This document shows positions 11,368 to 22,289 of a DNA stretch of 64,000 bases, one piece after another. Origin of the DNA: Petunia secreta (taxonomy: Eukaryota; Streptophyta; Magnoliopsida; Solanales; Solanaceae). The notes under the pieces were generated by a model, which was not told the origin of the DNA, ran no database searches, and saw only the letters and a program-made list of their open reading frames with translations. Numbering within the stretch: the stretch's first letter is position 1; every line of letters begins with the position of its first letter. The translations under genes and the position numbers were made by a program. The stretch covers positions 22,840,001 to 22,904,000 of the forward strand of contig JARKIP010000048.1 of assembly GCA_029990175.1 (NCBI GenBank). The letters are read 5' to 3'.

Positions 11368-12236
11368 TGATGCAAGAAAAAACCGGAGTTGAAGCTTTGC
11401 AATCGGAGACAACAAGACAAGACGCGGAAACGATGAAAATAAGAGGCGGAAGCAACAAAAGTAACAAGATAACCAGAAATTCGGGGATGGGGGAGAACAG
11501 AAATAGAAGAAAGAATGGATAATCCGAATCAAAAAATGATTGATTATCCCAGGGAGAAAATGAAACTTGGACCTAACAGAGATTCATACTAGGGATGAAA
11601 TCCATTTCAGTTCCAAACCTAAGAAGGCATACATGAAGCCTCGGGCTTCAACAAGAATGGCTCGGCCAATTCTACCTCTATTCTCTCAATTCAATATTAA
11701 CTAAAAACTATCTCTAATGAGCTACGCTAGGAGTTTATATAGACAACAATAAAAAGGGCAAAATAGTAAAAAGGTCATAAGCGACCAATGAGATAAAGCC
11801 ACGCAGGGCTGGAGCAGTTTTATGTGTTCGGCAGCTCAGCTCGAACACATTGGATTCGGACGCTTGTTTGCCTCGGTCACATTTGGAATCGAACGCTCTC
11901 CTGCCTCGGGCTCATTTGTAGCCCTTCGATCGATTCTTTGTCCGGAGTCATTCTTCCTTGATTCGGTTGCTTTCAGCTTCGGGCTCGAGCTTGTCATTTC
12001 TTCCTTCGGGCTCAAACTTGATCGTTGAGATTTTATAAATTGCGCTCGATCTCACTGCTTCCGAAGTCAGTGTCAGCAACGGTCACATGTTGTTTGCTCG
12101 GTGATTTCCTTCGTTATTGCTCAGTAAAGAGTCTTCGACATTCCATTCCGGCCATGCTTTGATCGTGGGCGTCTTGTGACTCCTCGGTGGATTAGCTTGA
12201 TGAATCTAACAGGTGAGCCCGGTTCGTATTGCATCA
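11368..12236 (-). repeat. 3' LTR of the non-autonomous element
   Basis: This 869-bp repeat matches 16806-17658 along its whole length, with TGATGC..GCATCA ends. In the minus-strand sense it is the 3' LTR because a purine tract abuts it. Confidence 0.88.
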
Positions 12237-12249
12237 TCCTCCCCTTCTT
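12237..12249 (-). promoter_or_regulatory. polypurine tract
   Basis: The minus strand reads AAGAAGGGGAGGA directly before the 3' LTR. This is the expected position and composition for the plus-strand DNA primer of an LTR element. Confidence 0.75.
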
Positions 12250-12332
12250 GAAAGGATTTCGGCCTCGAAATCAATCCGACAAGACCTGCAAACAAAGCAG
12301 AGACAAACAAGGATTCCTACTTCGAAAGTAGG

Positions 12333-13385
12333 TTAGTGTTTAAAAGTGTGGAAAAAACTCTTGTGATAGAGCCAAGCATCAATGATAATCAAGAAAATTA
12401 TGTCTCCGAAGGAAACAACAAGTTGTTGGCTCAAATAGAAACTGCACCGATTATATGAGTACACGAAGAGATCAATAGGACACTTAATACGCAAGATGCA
12501 GCTATCAAAGGCCCTATTACTTCTAAATCCATGGTCATCATACCGAGCCCTCAGTTTACTTTCATCACTATGGGGCTTATGGACTTCTGTATGTATAATA
12601 CTCGAGGTGTGATCAACATGTGGAATGTAGTAAGTTAGATGATTGCCTCGACAACTGACATGGAATACTCTACTCCCCTTTTTAAAAGAAATCTTACTCA
12701 CACCAAGAGGTAGCTCTTCACCTAAAAAATTACCTTCAAGACAATCCTTCTCATTAGGCAAGCTTCCGAAGACGGTCTCAAATAATGGATTGTCTACGGG
12801 GTTAAGCTTTTCAAACCGAGGTGGTTCATATTCTCCTCGGGTCGGATGCACATTACCATCTCCTTCGAACAAAGGGTTGGTGAAAACAATTTCACTACCC
12901 ATCAAAGGTACATCCGAACCCAGATCATCGTCCACACTTGAGGAGTCATCGAATATAATCCGATCCAGCTCATCCATTAAGGACTCCTCAAGGGTATCAT
13001 TTTCCTCACTATAACACTGAGATCCACCATAGACAATAAACTCAACAAGGGTATGATCAAACAACTCGTTATTCCCTGTATCAAAGATTGGTGGTGTGTC
13101 GCTACAAGGGTCACAAGTAAGGTCAACCATAACTTCATCACTAAAGAGAGGTTCGGTGAATATCGAGCTCACATCATGATGTGGCTTATCGTTCCTCTCA
13201 ACTAGCGATTCACATCCGCTCATAAGTTTACCATTCGACACTACACTAGTTGCAAAAAAATTGTAATCATACAAATCATCAACTAGTACAGAGTTTTCAC
13301 TAGCAATTTCACAAGACAAGGAAGTATCATGCTCACGGGAAGGAAATCGAACACTTACCTCGGAGTGACCTTTGGTCTCTCTCAC
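12333..13385 (-). CDS. unrecognised 350-residue ORF of the non-autonomous element
   Basis: This is an uninterrupted frame in an otherwise decayed region. The listed start is a GTG; the frame stays open upstream to a TGA near 13485 without an ATG, so the true start may be at 13385 or upstream by splicing. The first two thirds are acidic (many Asp, Glu, Ser) and contain three 'PLF' repeats: FTEPLFSD, FTNPLFEG and VDNPLFET. The last third is basic and aromatic, with Cys residues. It ends in a hydrophobic run at about 322-338 (LVVSFGDIIFLIIIDAW) that could be a membrane segment, followed by a short basic tail. No family was recognised. An envelope-like role is possible from the terminal hydrophobic run, but there is no signal peptide and no other support. 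Confidence 0.5.
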   Translation of the reverse strand: MRETKGHSEVSVRFPSREHDTSLSCEIASENSVLVDDLYDYNFFATSVVSNGKLMSGCESLVERNDKPHHDVSSIFTEPLFSDEVMVDLTCDPCSDTPPIFDTGNNELFDHTLVEFIVYGGSQCYSEENDTLEESLMDELDRIIFDDSSSVDDDLGSDVPLMGSEIVFTNPLFEGDGNVHPTRGEYEPPRFEKLNPVDNPLFETVFGSLPNEKDCLEGNFLGEELPLGVSKISFKKGSRVFHVSCRGNHLTYYIPHVDHTSSIIHTEVHKPHSDESKLRARYDDHGFRSNRAFDSCILRIKCPIDLFVYSYNRCSFYLSQQLVVSFGDIIFLIIIDAWLYHKSFFHTFKH

Positions 13386-13572
13386 TGCCTCCGAAGTGCC
13401 ATTAGTAGTTTCTTCATAATGGAGATTACTTGAAATATTTTCTTCACCTTGTCTATCTACTTTGGAACATGGTTGAGGCTCCTTCGGTTTGCCTCAAAGA
13501 GTACCTACACAAGAATCCAAACAGGTAGAAGAAAAAGATAAAGGGTTAGGGTTAGAATAAGGGGTATCCTCA

Positions 13573-13909
13573 GCTCTGATACCAAGCTGATGCAAGCAAA
13601 AACCGGAGTTGAAGCTTTGCAATCGGAGACAATAAGACAAGACGCGGAAACGATGAAGATAAGAGGCGGAAGCAACAAAAGTAACAAGATAACCAGAAAT
13701 TCGGGGATGGGGGAGAACAGAAATAGAAGAAAGAATGGATAATCCGAATCAAAACATGATTGATTATCCCAGGGAGAAAATGAAACTTGAACCTAACAGG
13801 GATTCATACTAGGGATGAAATCCATTTCGGCTCCAAGCCTAAGAAGGCATACACCAAGCCTCGGGCTTCAACAAGAATGGCTCGACCAATTCTACCTCTA
13901 TTTACTCAA
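13573..13909 (-). repeat. partial internal LTR with its own primer-binding site
   Basis: From 13588 the sequence repeats the PBS-proximal 322 bp of the terminal LTRs, starting TGATGCAAG. It stops abruptly near 13909, where the terminal LTRs continue. Directly left, 13573-13584, is a second PBS (TGGTATCAGAGC on the minus strand) with the same 3-bp spacer. The leader after this PBS differs from the one after the 16.8 kb PBS. This is an LTR-PBS-leader piece from a related element, not a simple duplication. Confidence 0.82.
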
Positions 13910-14485
13910 TGATTCTTTTTCCCTAATTTTTCTTTCAAGGTCAGGTGTGGGTTCGGGTGGTGACAACTCACTCACATCACTCAACACAGCTTCTCCTTTT
14001 TTCGCTCGAGAGTTGTCACCGGTCACTCCCTTACTCCTCTCGATCTTTTGTCTCTCATATTCGGGTGAGTTGGGTCGAGGCCCAAGAATGCCCATAGCTG
14101 GAGTAGGTGGACTCTTAACATCAACCCAGAGTCTAGGACTCGAAGGCTCATCAGCCGATGTCTCCTTCTTCGTTGGTGAACATGACTCCGAAGCTGACGC
14201 CCTCGGGACCTTTGCTGGCTCAAATCGGCGGAGTTCAGCTTCGATTCCCCTTAATTCGACCATAAGATCGGCTTCAGTGAGCTGGGGCTCGTTCATCTTC
14301 CGAGGTCCGTTTAAAGCGTTAACCTTGTTAACTTTGGTCGACTCTTTCCTCGTGCTTGTACCACCACTTCTTGTGTTCGTAGAACTCTTCGATGGCACCT
14401 TTTCGCTTACGGAAGGGAGTTCTTGCTTGTTTCTTCTTTGCATAGATGAAGAGGATGTTTTCGAAGGTGGCTTGATTATTACCAT
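13910..14485 (-). pseudogene. Lys/Ser/Pro-rich region after the protease-like ORF
   Basis: The frame from 14485 to 13898 encodes a low-complexity, basic, Ser- and Lys-rich chain with a short possible helical stretch (about residues 65-95, rich in Glu and Leu). It lies one frame shift downstream of the protease-like ORF and probably continued it. The last codons run into the partial LTR at 13909, so the natural C-terminus is lost. No domain was recognised. Confidence 0.5.
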
Positions 14486-14508
14486 GCAAGGTTCAAAGTC
14501 ATAAGTCC

Positions 14509-15594
14509 TTAGTCCCTTGCGAATTTATACCGATCCTCCATGCTGTCATATTGCACTCTCTTGTCTTGCAACCATGGATCACCTAAGCAAATAGAAATAT
14601 ATTTCATGGGATAAACATCACACCAAATTATGCTCTTGTAATTCCCATGAGATATGATCACTTTAGCCCAACTGGTAACCCAAACACCTTGATACTCGTT
14701 AGGATGCATCAATCTATAGCATGGTATCTTTAGTTTATCAACCAGAGAAGGGTCTATAAAATTGGCAACGGCGCCACCAATTTTGAGCACGAATTCTCCC
14801 TTTCCGTTTACCTCAACAACAAACCTTTCTTTACCCAAGTCTTGCATCGACACATCCAAGAGAGGGCTTGAATGTCCACAAATATTGGTTCCAACAACTT
14901 GGGTCTTCCTTGTTCCTCCACTAGTGGCAACACCACTAGGATAACTTCCACTTCCTTTCACTCTTCCAACATTATAAGTATTGTTGAAAGTCGAGGAAGG
15001 AGTTTGAGCATGGAACCCATAAGAGCTACTCCTCGAAGAAGGAGTTCAGTAAAAACCTCCTCTACCCCCCTCGGGTCCACAACCACCAGTGCTCCTCGAG
15101 CCAACCTTCCCATAAGAATTGGAAACATTGAATCATATGTCACGACTCAAAGTTGCAAGTCTTCCTCCTCCCATGGAACAACCTCCACCACCTCCTCCCA
15201 TCCCGATGGAAGGAGTTCTACTACTCCCTTGTGCTCCATACGAGACACCAAAGGAAGATGACATCGAATAGTTCACTTGATCAACTTCATCGTCGGCTTC
15301 CCCGATGTCACATTCATCATATTCAAGATCATCACAATGAGAGTAAGTATGATCATCATACCTCGAAGGGTCACTACCTTCGTATTCTTGACCCGAAGCA
15401 TAAGATTCTTCTCGTTCATCTTCACAGGCTTCGTAATCTTCTTCGTCTTCGTATTCACCATAGTGACCTGCTTCGTCTTCGTAAGAGCCATAGTCCCCGG
15501 TGTCGTTATACCAATCATCACCATCGTAGGAACCATAGTCTTCAACATCTCCACACGAATCACAACCTCCATAATCTTCATCATCTGAAGACAT
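14509..15594 (-). pseudogene. Gag head and retropepsin-like region of the non-autonomous element
   Basis: The ATG at 15594-15592 opens a very acidic, Tyr/Glu/Asp-rich head of about 115 residues and a Gly-rich stretch. The same frame runs on through two TGA codons (about 15133 and 15052) into 14961-14509. This last part resembles the plant retropepsin fold, ending in 'CDVYPMKYISICLGDPWLQD', where gypsy proteases have the 'CDVVPM..ILLGRPW' pattern. The catalytic D-S/T-G triad is not seen at the expected place (LKIGGAVANF), so it is probably inactive. The acidic head does not look like a normal capsid domain. Confidence 0.55.
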
Positions 15595-16790
15595 AGCTGC
15601 AACAAATAAAGTAAAGGACCTCACAAGCTCACTTCCTCACGTGTATCACTCGAGTAATGTTCACTCTATTTTCTTTCAACTCGTGTATACACTCATGGTC
15701 GTTGGCTTTTGTGACCTCACTCTATTGTTCTCACCACTCTAGCCTTTTTCCACTCAAGTTGGCCTTGCCTTCTCATTAGGAAACCGAAGTGATAAGTCAC
15801 AACTAGTACTTCTCAAGTCTAGGTTCGAAAGGAGTTTATATGACTCGATAGAACGGTAGCTATTTTAACTGCGCACAGGGAGTCAAAGAATTGTCTAGGA
15901 AATTGGACTTCGGTCACCCCACGCACGAGTTCCTATTAAGCTCAAATTCGATAGTACGACCTCGAGTAGAAAGAGTTACTCCAGAGATCCACTTATCGAG
16001 AATATTCGGGCACAAGAAAAGTGAAATCCTAAGGGAATCTACCTCCTCCTCGGTTCTGCTTCGGAATTTTCCGAACACGTGACTTCGGTACAAGTGTTTC
16101 CTCCTCAGTACAGATATGGTTTAACCTTATCCGTTTTCCCTTTTCTAGCCGACTTCTTTTTCACCTGGGGTTTGGATTTAACAGTTTACCCCTTTCTTTT
16201 TCAATAGAACAGTGAACCTTTACTCCGATGTACGGAAAATTTTAGGATTCATTCACAGTCCACTAACAATAGGTTAAGCTCAAGATTTGGGTCGTCTCCG
16301 GTTCTACAACGTCGGAGAACACTTCTGTTCCAAGCAGAGCTAAGAACACAGCTCGACGTCGCCCGTACTCTGTTAATAATGTCAACAAGTTTCCGACGTA
16401 CGGACAGTGTCTACAAATGGAACTTTGAATTTTAAGCACTAAAATCGACCCAAATACCTCAACAACCACCAGTTTTCATCGATAAATACCAAAACACAAT
16501 TGTGGTTCGAATTCAACTACACCACGTCAAGAACACAGTTCAAAACGAAGAAAAAACCCTAGTTACAAATGATGTACGTCGGGTACTCAATCGATTCCTT
16601 AGACAGTGATGAATCCAAATATGTGATTGTTTTAATCCAAACAATCAATAACAAACAAATTTTGATAATTTTTCATTTTGTTCAATTTTTTTTGTATTTT
16701 CTTCTTTTTCAAATAACATAAGAACACCAACAGAAAATAAAGATAAGATGAACAAGAAGCGTGGATTCGTAAGAATGAAATCCAAGCCTT
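15595..16790 (-). other. long leader of the non-autonomous element
   Basis: This is about 1.2 kb between the PBS and the Gag-like ATG without a supported ORF. Short possible frames are broken, and no tandem repeats are evident. A long untranslated leader is common in non-autonomous LTR elements and may hold the packaging signal; that role is inference. Confidence 0.4.
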
Positions 16791-16802
16791 GCTCTGATAC
16801 CA
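16791..16802 (-). promoter_or_regulatory. primer-binding site of the non-autonomous element
   Basis: The minus strand reads TGGTATCAGAGC, complementary to the 3' end of initiator tRNA-Met, three bases from the LTR at 16806. Confidence 0.82.
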
Positions 16803-16805
16803 AGC

Positions 16806-17658
16806 TAATGCAAGCAAAAAACAGAGTCGAAGCTTTGCAATCAGAGACAACAAGACAAGATGCGGAAACGATGAAGATAAGAGGCGGAAGCAACAAAAGT
16901 AACAAGATAACCAGAAATTTGGGGATGGGAGTGAACAGAAATAGAAGAAAGAATGGATAATCCGAATCAAAAAATGATTGATTATCCCAGGGAGAAAATA
17001 AAACTTGAACCTAACAGGGATTCATACTAAGGATGAAATCCATTTCGGTTCCAAGCCTAAGAAGGCATACATACAAGAATGGTTCGGCCAATTCTACCTC
17101 TATTCTCTCAATTCAATATCAACTAAAAACTATCTCTAATGAGTTATGCTAGGAGTTTATATAGACAACAATAAAAAGGGCAAAATAGTAAAACGGTCAC
17201 AGGCGACCGATGAGATAAAGCCACGCAGGGCTGGAGCAGTTTTATGTGTTTGGCAGCTCAACTCGAACACATTGGATTCGAACGCTTGTTTGCCTCGGTC
17301 ACATTTGGAATCGAACGCTCTCCTGCCTCGGGCTCATTTGTAGCCCTTCGATCGATTCTTTGTCCGGAGTCATTCTTCCTTGGTTCGGTTGCTTTCAGCT
17401 TCGGGCTCGCGCTTGTCATTTCTTCCTTCAGGCTCAAACATGATCGTTGAGATTTTATAAATTGCGCTCGATCTCACTGCTTCCGAAGTCAGTGACAGCA
17501 ACGGTCACATGTTGTCTGCTCGGTGATTTCCTTCGTTGTTGCTCAGCAAAGAGTCTTCGACATTCCATTCCGGCCACGCTTTGATCGTGGGCGTCTTGTG
17601 ACTCTTCGGTGGACTAGCTTGATGAATCTAACAGGTGAGCCTGGTTCGTATTGCATCA
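16806..17658 (-). repeat. 5' LTR of the non-autonomous element
   Basis: This 853-bp LTR aligns with 11368-12236. Its first dinucleotide has decayed (TAATGC instead of TGATGC). It ends GCATCA and is followed by the ATGTG TSD. Confidence 0.88.
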
Positions 17659-17711
17659 ATGTGGCAGACACGTGTCACTCTTTTAAGTGACGATAAATTT
17701 TATCCAATACA
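17659..17711 (-). repeat. remaining end of the Tat 5' LTR
   Basis: This stretch corresponds to about 730-785 of the left Tat LTR (GGCAGACACGTGTCAC.. to CCAATACA). It completes the LTR interrupted at 11367. The Tat TSD ATTAT follows at 17712-17716. Confidence 0.85.
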
Positions 17712-17748
17712 ATTATATCCCTTAGAATTGAACGGTTTCTTGTCATAG
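17712..17748. other. 37 bp of pre-insertion DNA between two elements
   Basis: It begins with the right TSD of the Tat element (ATTAT) and ends with the left TSD of the Copia element (CATAG, 17744-17748). The original chromosome here reads 1-65, then 17717-17748, then 32345 onward. Confidence 0.75.
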
Positions 17749-18328
17749 TGTTAGCTTGGAGTTTTGACTGATGATTAAGGAACAGATCAATAGATATGTT
17801 CCTTTGAATCTCCGCAGCTGAATAAATATTAGTGCAAAACCATTTGAGCAGGAAATGTTAATATTATCCTAATTCTAATGTTTATCTTGATAATTATGCA
17901 GGAATGCACGAGATAGAAAAGATTGCATAAGATTAGGATAAGACAAAAGGATTTCTTTTATCCAAGCAAGGGGTTCAATTAGGACTCAAACTCTGGAAGA
18001 CATTTGGAGTTCTAATTGCACAAGACTTTTCAAGATTCCGACTGTATAAATTGAGAAGCATTTCAGCAGTTGAAGGCACACACAAATACAAAGAGATTAG
18101 AGCTATAACACTGAAGCAGTCTAAGTTGTATTTGAGCAGTCATTAAGCTACATGGAACTAAGTGAAGAACCTGTTCTATAGATTGAGTCTTACAGTTCTT
18201 GATCTTAGTTAATCTGTAGTAGGATCTATCGAGTTGTACTATTTACTTTCTTAGAAATTCTGCAAGAGTACACAACATTCAAGTCTCGCTACTTGAAGAA
18301 ACTTCACTGATCGTGAAAGGGGTCACTA

Positions 18329-20195
18329 GATCTTTTTTTTGGTTAAATATGAGCTTTATTTCAACCAAAGTATTCAGTTACAACCAGGTCACGTGCTGAC
18401 CACTGGCACTCTAAAATCTGACTAATCCTGACTACTGTCTAACTACTACATTCAAGTGAGGATATTCGACTATAACTCACTTTTACATAGCTGTTGCAAA
18501 ATACACAAGCTAATATCAAATAAAAAAATCAAAGAGAAGCCATCTAATATCAACTCAGCTCTTTCTACTTCTAAATCAAGGCCATGAATCCAGCTGTGCT
18601 AGTGTTTTCCTCCATTTGGTGCTGCTTTGCCCTCTGATATGGGCTTGGAGTGCTATCTCCCTGCAGATTTTTTCTGCATTTGCTTGCTCCTGTTGGAATC
18701 TTATTGCATTCCTGCTACTCCATACCTTGCTTATCAGCATTACAAAAATGAGTCCTATTTTAGCCTGAGAATTTACCCATTGCACTTCCTGATGCCAAGT
18801 CCTCTATGTCCTTTGGATCTTCATCCATTGCAAGAGTCTGGACCACAGATTGTTGGTGAATTGGCAGTCAAAGAACAGATGATCAAAAGTTTCATCACTA
18901 ACTCCACAGAATGCACAAGCCATAGGTACTTGAACTCCAAAATTTTGTAGCCTGTCCACTGTGGCAAATCTTTGCTGCAGAGCCAACCATAGAGTGAACT
19001 TATTCCTAGGGTGTATACTAGCATGCAATGTAAGCCCCTTCCATGACACTTTTGAGTGTTGTGGAAGAAGCTACAAGTATAGTGTCCTTATAAAAAACTT
19101 CCTATCAGCGTTTTGCAAGGTTTGTAGTCTAGTGATCAGGTCACCCTGCAAGCTTGGACAATGCATGACTGTTTGTCTGATGTCTATTGCTTTCCTCACT
19201 ACCCAAGATGCATTTTTTGGGATAGCACAGTGTTCAGATTCATACCTCTTTATGTAGTAGTTATGCACCCATTTGATCCATAAGCAGTCCTTTTTCATAG
19301 AAATAGCCCAGAGCTGCTTAACAATAGCAGCCTTGTTCCATATGTCACTTAAACCACCAGTAAAGTATGGCAAGCATATTTTCTCCCATGCTATTAGTGC
19401 CTCCCTAGAGATTGAGCTGGTACCTGTCTACATATATGTCATGCACACAGTTTCTATTGCTTTCATAATTTTCTTAGACAAGAGGAATATCTGTGCCCAA
19501 TAGGTTTGTAGCCCCAATAGTACAGATTTATCAACTGAAGTCTGCCAGCATAGGATAGCAACTTTGATGTCCAGCAGTTCACTCTTGCCAGAATTTTCTC
19601 CATCATAGGCCAGTATTGGCTAACTGTGAGCTTTGTGGATGCTAAGGGCACCCCGAGTTATCTGAAAGGTAAAGTACCTTCCTGGAACCCCAACTCATGC
19701 AGCAGCTCTTGTCTTACATTATTAGATACTCCAGTCACATATAGGGAACTCTTATCTGCGTTAGCTTTAAATCCTGATGTCTCTGAGAATCTGTTGAAAG
19801 CTGCCTTGAGTAACTTAACAGAACCAACATCAGCTCTGCTGAACATTAATAAATCATCAACAAAGGACATATGTGTGATTGCATGCTTCCTGCATTTAGG
19901 GTGGAAGTTGAAGTTTCCATCTAGTGCCAGCTATTGCATCTCTCTTTGCAAATATTCCATAGTAATCACAAACAAGTAGGGGGACATAGGATCCCCTTGT
20001 CTGAGCCCTCTCTTTGCTTGGAATGGCTTGGTTAGCCCTCTATACATCAATAGTGAGTATTTGATAGTGGTTACACACTCAATAGTCCACTGAGTGAACT
20101 TGAATGGAAATCACAGCTCACTCATTAGTTTTCTTAAATAGCTCCATTCAATAGTGTCATAAGCTTTCCTCAGATCAACCTTGAGTACATATCTT
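18329..20195 (-). mobile_element. 5'-truncated L1-type LINE
   Basis: The element is read on the minus strand. Its left end carries a short poly(T) run (18333-18340), which is the poly(A) tail. It encodes only the C-terminal half of ORF2, as expected for 5' truncation. Both ends are fixed by comparison with the intact copy of the Copia LTR at 32097-32110. No clear TSD remains. Confidence 0.85.
18576..20195 (-). pseudogene. L1 ORF2 fragment: reverse transcriptase and zf-RVT domain
   Basis: The minus strand shows RT motifs in order: 'KVDLRKAYD' near 20180, 'LRQGDPMSPYLFV' near 19990 and the active-site box 'FVDDLL' at about 19866-19849. Thumb and linker follow to 19463. The zinc-binding domain of plant L1 reverse transcriptases lies at 19049-18804, with the CAFCG, H and C ligands around 'CGVSDETFDHLFFDC'. 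The chain ends near 18576. In-frame stops (for example near 20105 and 19930) and frame changes break it. The endonuclease domain and ORF1 are missing. Confidence 0.85.
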
Positions 20196-20439
20196 GGATT
20201 AGAGTTAGTCCTAGGTTAATAAGATGGAAGTCTTGTAACCAAGTGAGTCTTTCAAATAGTGAAGTTGAAATCCTACTTGAGAGAGTAGGTCATGATTTTT
20301 TGGTTGTCGGGGTTTTTCCATGCTAAAATCCAGTGTTCATTTACTTATTCTTTATTTATTCCGCACTTAACAAAGTAAAGGAACACAACTGAGAAAATGG
20401 TCCTTAACATAATAGTGGTGTGTCTTGGGAACTATTAAT

Positions 20440-20451
20440 TTGTTTCAGAGC
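20440..20451 (+). promoter_or_regulatory. degenerate primer-binding site of the first Copia element
   Basis: Directly after the 5' LTR the strand reads TTGTTTCAGAGC, close to the standard TGGTATCAGAGC site for initiator tRNA-Met. The two early mismatches fit mutational decay and confirm the LTR boundary. Confidence 0.6.
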
Positions 20452-20519
20452 GGGTTATCCTTAAAGATGTTAACACATTAGTATTAGAATAAGTACACCA
20501 CAGGGAAACTCTGAGGGTC

Positions 20520-22170
20520 AGTCTACTGTTACGCCACCTTTGATCAATGGTCAATACTACTCATGGTGGAAATAGAGGATGAGAGATCATCGTTAAACTG
20601 AGGACTATGAGCTATGGGACATAGTCATTGAAGGTCCTATGATTCCCATGAAGAAAGATGCTGAGGGTAACGATGTTCCCAAAACAAGAAGGGAATGCAG
20701 TAGTGATGATTTGAGGCAATGGAAAAGAATACCAAGGCTAAGAAGTGGCTTGTCTGTGAACTTGGTTCTGATGAGTACACTAGGATTCAAGGCTGATCCA
20801 CTGTAAATGAAATTTGGGATGATTTTTAGGTTGCTCATGAAGGAACCAACAAGGTAAAAATATCTAGAGGTATGCTTCTCTTTGCTGAATATGAAAGTTT
20901 TAAAATGAAAGAAGGAGAATCAACTTCTGAAATATACACTAGGTTTAATGCTATTTCAACTAAACTTATTTCTTTGTGAAGGCTAAACTATTGAAGATAG
21001 AGTTGAAAAGCTCTTGACTAGGGTTCTCCCAGACTCTTGAAAAATTTAGGCTTGTGCTGTTATTGAAATCAAGGATTTTATCACTCTCCTTAGATAAGCT
21101 TAAAGGTAGTTTAAAAATATATGAACTAAGGAAAAAGGTTAAGAACATAGGAGAACCAGTTAAAACTGAACCCAACCTAGCTTTAACTGGTGTTGATAAA
21201 TCTGTTAATGATGAGAAGGAACGGTCCTGATGGCTAGAAGTGTCCAAAGATTCTTGAATAAGAAAAAGGGGTCTAGTGGATAGGGTAGGTCTTCTGACAT
21301 GAAACAGGGTGGAGAATGCTTTAAATATGGAAGCATAGAGCACAACATCAGCAAATGGCCACTTATGGAAGATAAATGGAGAAAGAAGTATGTTGAAAGA
21401 AGAAGAAAGGCTAAGCAAATGCTCAAAGCCATGGTTGCTGGTTGGCAAGATAGTGAAGATGAACAGTTTGCTGATGATTTAGATGATGAGCTTTCTCTAA
21501 TGGCTCTTGAAGATTCAGAAAATGAAGAAGATGTTGAGGTATTTATTTGTAAACTTAAAATGCTGTAAAAAGCATACCTAGAGAGAAATTTGTCAAAGTG
21601 TTTCACATTGTGTTAAATGAGCTTAAATCTTTGAGTAATTGAAGATCAACTACATGATGAAATTGAAAGGTTAGGAACTGAGTACAAGAAAATTGTAGTA
21701 AAAAATGACACTTTGAAAAGGAAAAATAACATGCTAAAGGAACAGATCCTCACATTTGAATCAACTGTTCAGGAATTACAGAATGTGAAGTTAGAAACTA
21801 GAATAGTTGAAAAAGGTAAAGGCAGTGCTAATTCTCATCAGCTTGTTGCTGAAGAGAAATTGAAAGTGACAGTTGATGAATTGTTTAAGAAAGATGAAAA
21901 GATAAGATCTTTGGAAGAGGATTTAGTCAAAACAAAAGAGGAATTGAACAAAGCTGTCAAATAGAACAAGTCCGATCCTCTAAGGCACTAGAATGGTTAT
22001 AGGAAAATCAGAGTAATAATAAAAAAGGTATTGGGTTTATGAAATCTCAATCATTTCCCAATTGGGATCCAAAGAGTAAATATCTAACTCTTCGTGAAAA
22101 TTGGCTATGTACACACTGTGGGAACACTAGTCACTTGAAAAGAAATTGCCAATCTCTAGCAAAAGCTTAG
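20520..22170 (+). pseudogene. gag of the first Copia element
   Basis: Remnants in several frames give the UBN2-type Copia capsid: 'PPLINGQYYSWW' near 20540, then 'TEDYELWDIVIEGP' near 20600. A degraded zinc knuckle follows at about 21310 (CFKYGSIEHNISKW, where CCHC is expected). After it come an acidic stretch and a coiled coil at about 21660-21960. A second, intact CCHC knuckle (CTHCGNTSHLKRNC) lies at about 22111-22152. Many stops and frameshifts interrupt the chain. Confidence 0.75.
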
Positions 22171-22289
22171 CAAAAGCTACACAAAGGAATAGGTCCTATA
22201 AACCTGTTCAAAAACATGTGGCTAAGAAAATTGTTCACACAAAGAAAAGAAAGGAACCCAAACTAGTTTGGGTTCTTAAAATTAACCCC

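Larger units (their letters stand above)
11368..17658 (-). mobile_element. non-autonomous LTR retrotransposon nested in the Tat LTR, mosaic
   Basis: Terminal LTRs at 11368-12236 and 16806-17658 begin TGATGCAAG/TAATGCAAG and end GCATCA. The flanks are ACGTG (11363-11367) and ATGTG (17659-17663), a 5-bp TSD with one change. The PBS on the minus strand at 16802-16791 reads TGGTATCAGAGC, the usual initiator-Met site, and the PPT is next to the left LTR. Inside are Gag/protease-like ORFs and a 350-residue ORF. No RT, RNase H or integrase was seen, so it would depend on proteins from another element. A partial extra LTR with its own PBS lies in the middle (13573-13909). Confidence 0.85.
66..17711 (-). 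mobile_element. Tat-type Ty3/gypsy LTR retrotransposon, decayed, with nested insert
   Basis: Two related LTRs bound this element: 66-785, and 10696-11367 continued at 17659-17711 beyond a nested element. Both start TGTTTAACC and end CCAATACA on the plus strand, and both sides are flanked by ATTAT. Read on the minus strand the order is gag, protease, RT, RNase H, a second RNase H and integrase, which is Ty3/gypsy order. The second RNase H, the antisense gene before the 3' LTR and a PBS beginning TGGCGACC are traits known from the plant Tat clade (Grande/Retand-like). Stops and frameshifts break every gene, so the copy is dead. Confidence 0.9.
17749..20437 (+). repeat. 5' LTR of the first Copia element, split by a LINE
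   Basis: The LTR sequence runs 17749-18328 and resumes at about 20196-20437. The two parts together match 31452-32339. Between them is an L1 fragment in the opposite orientation. Confidence 0.88.

Noticed and set aside
15153..15596. Plus-strand His/Leu-rich frame
   Set aside because: It is the complement of the acidic, Gly-rich Gag-like gene on the minus strand, which has the better start and composition.
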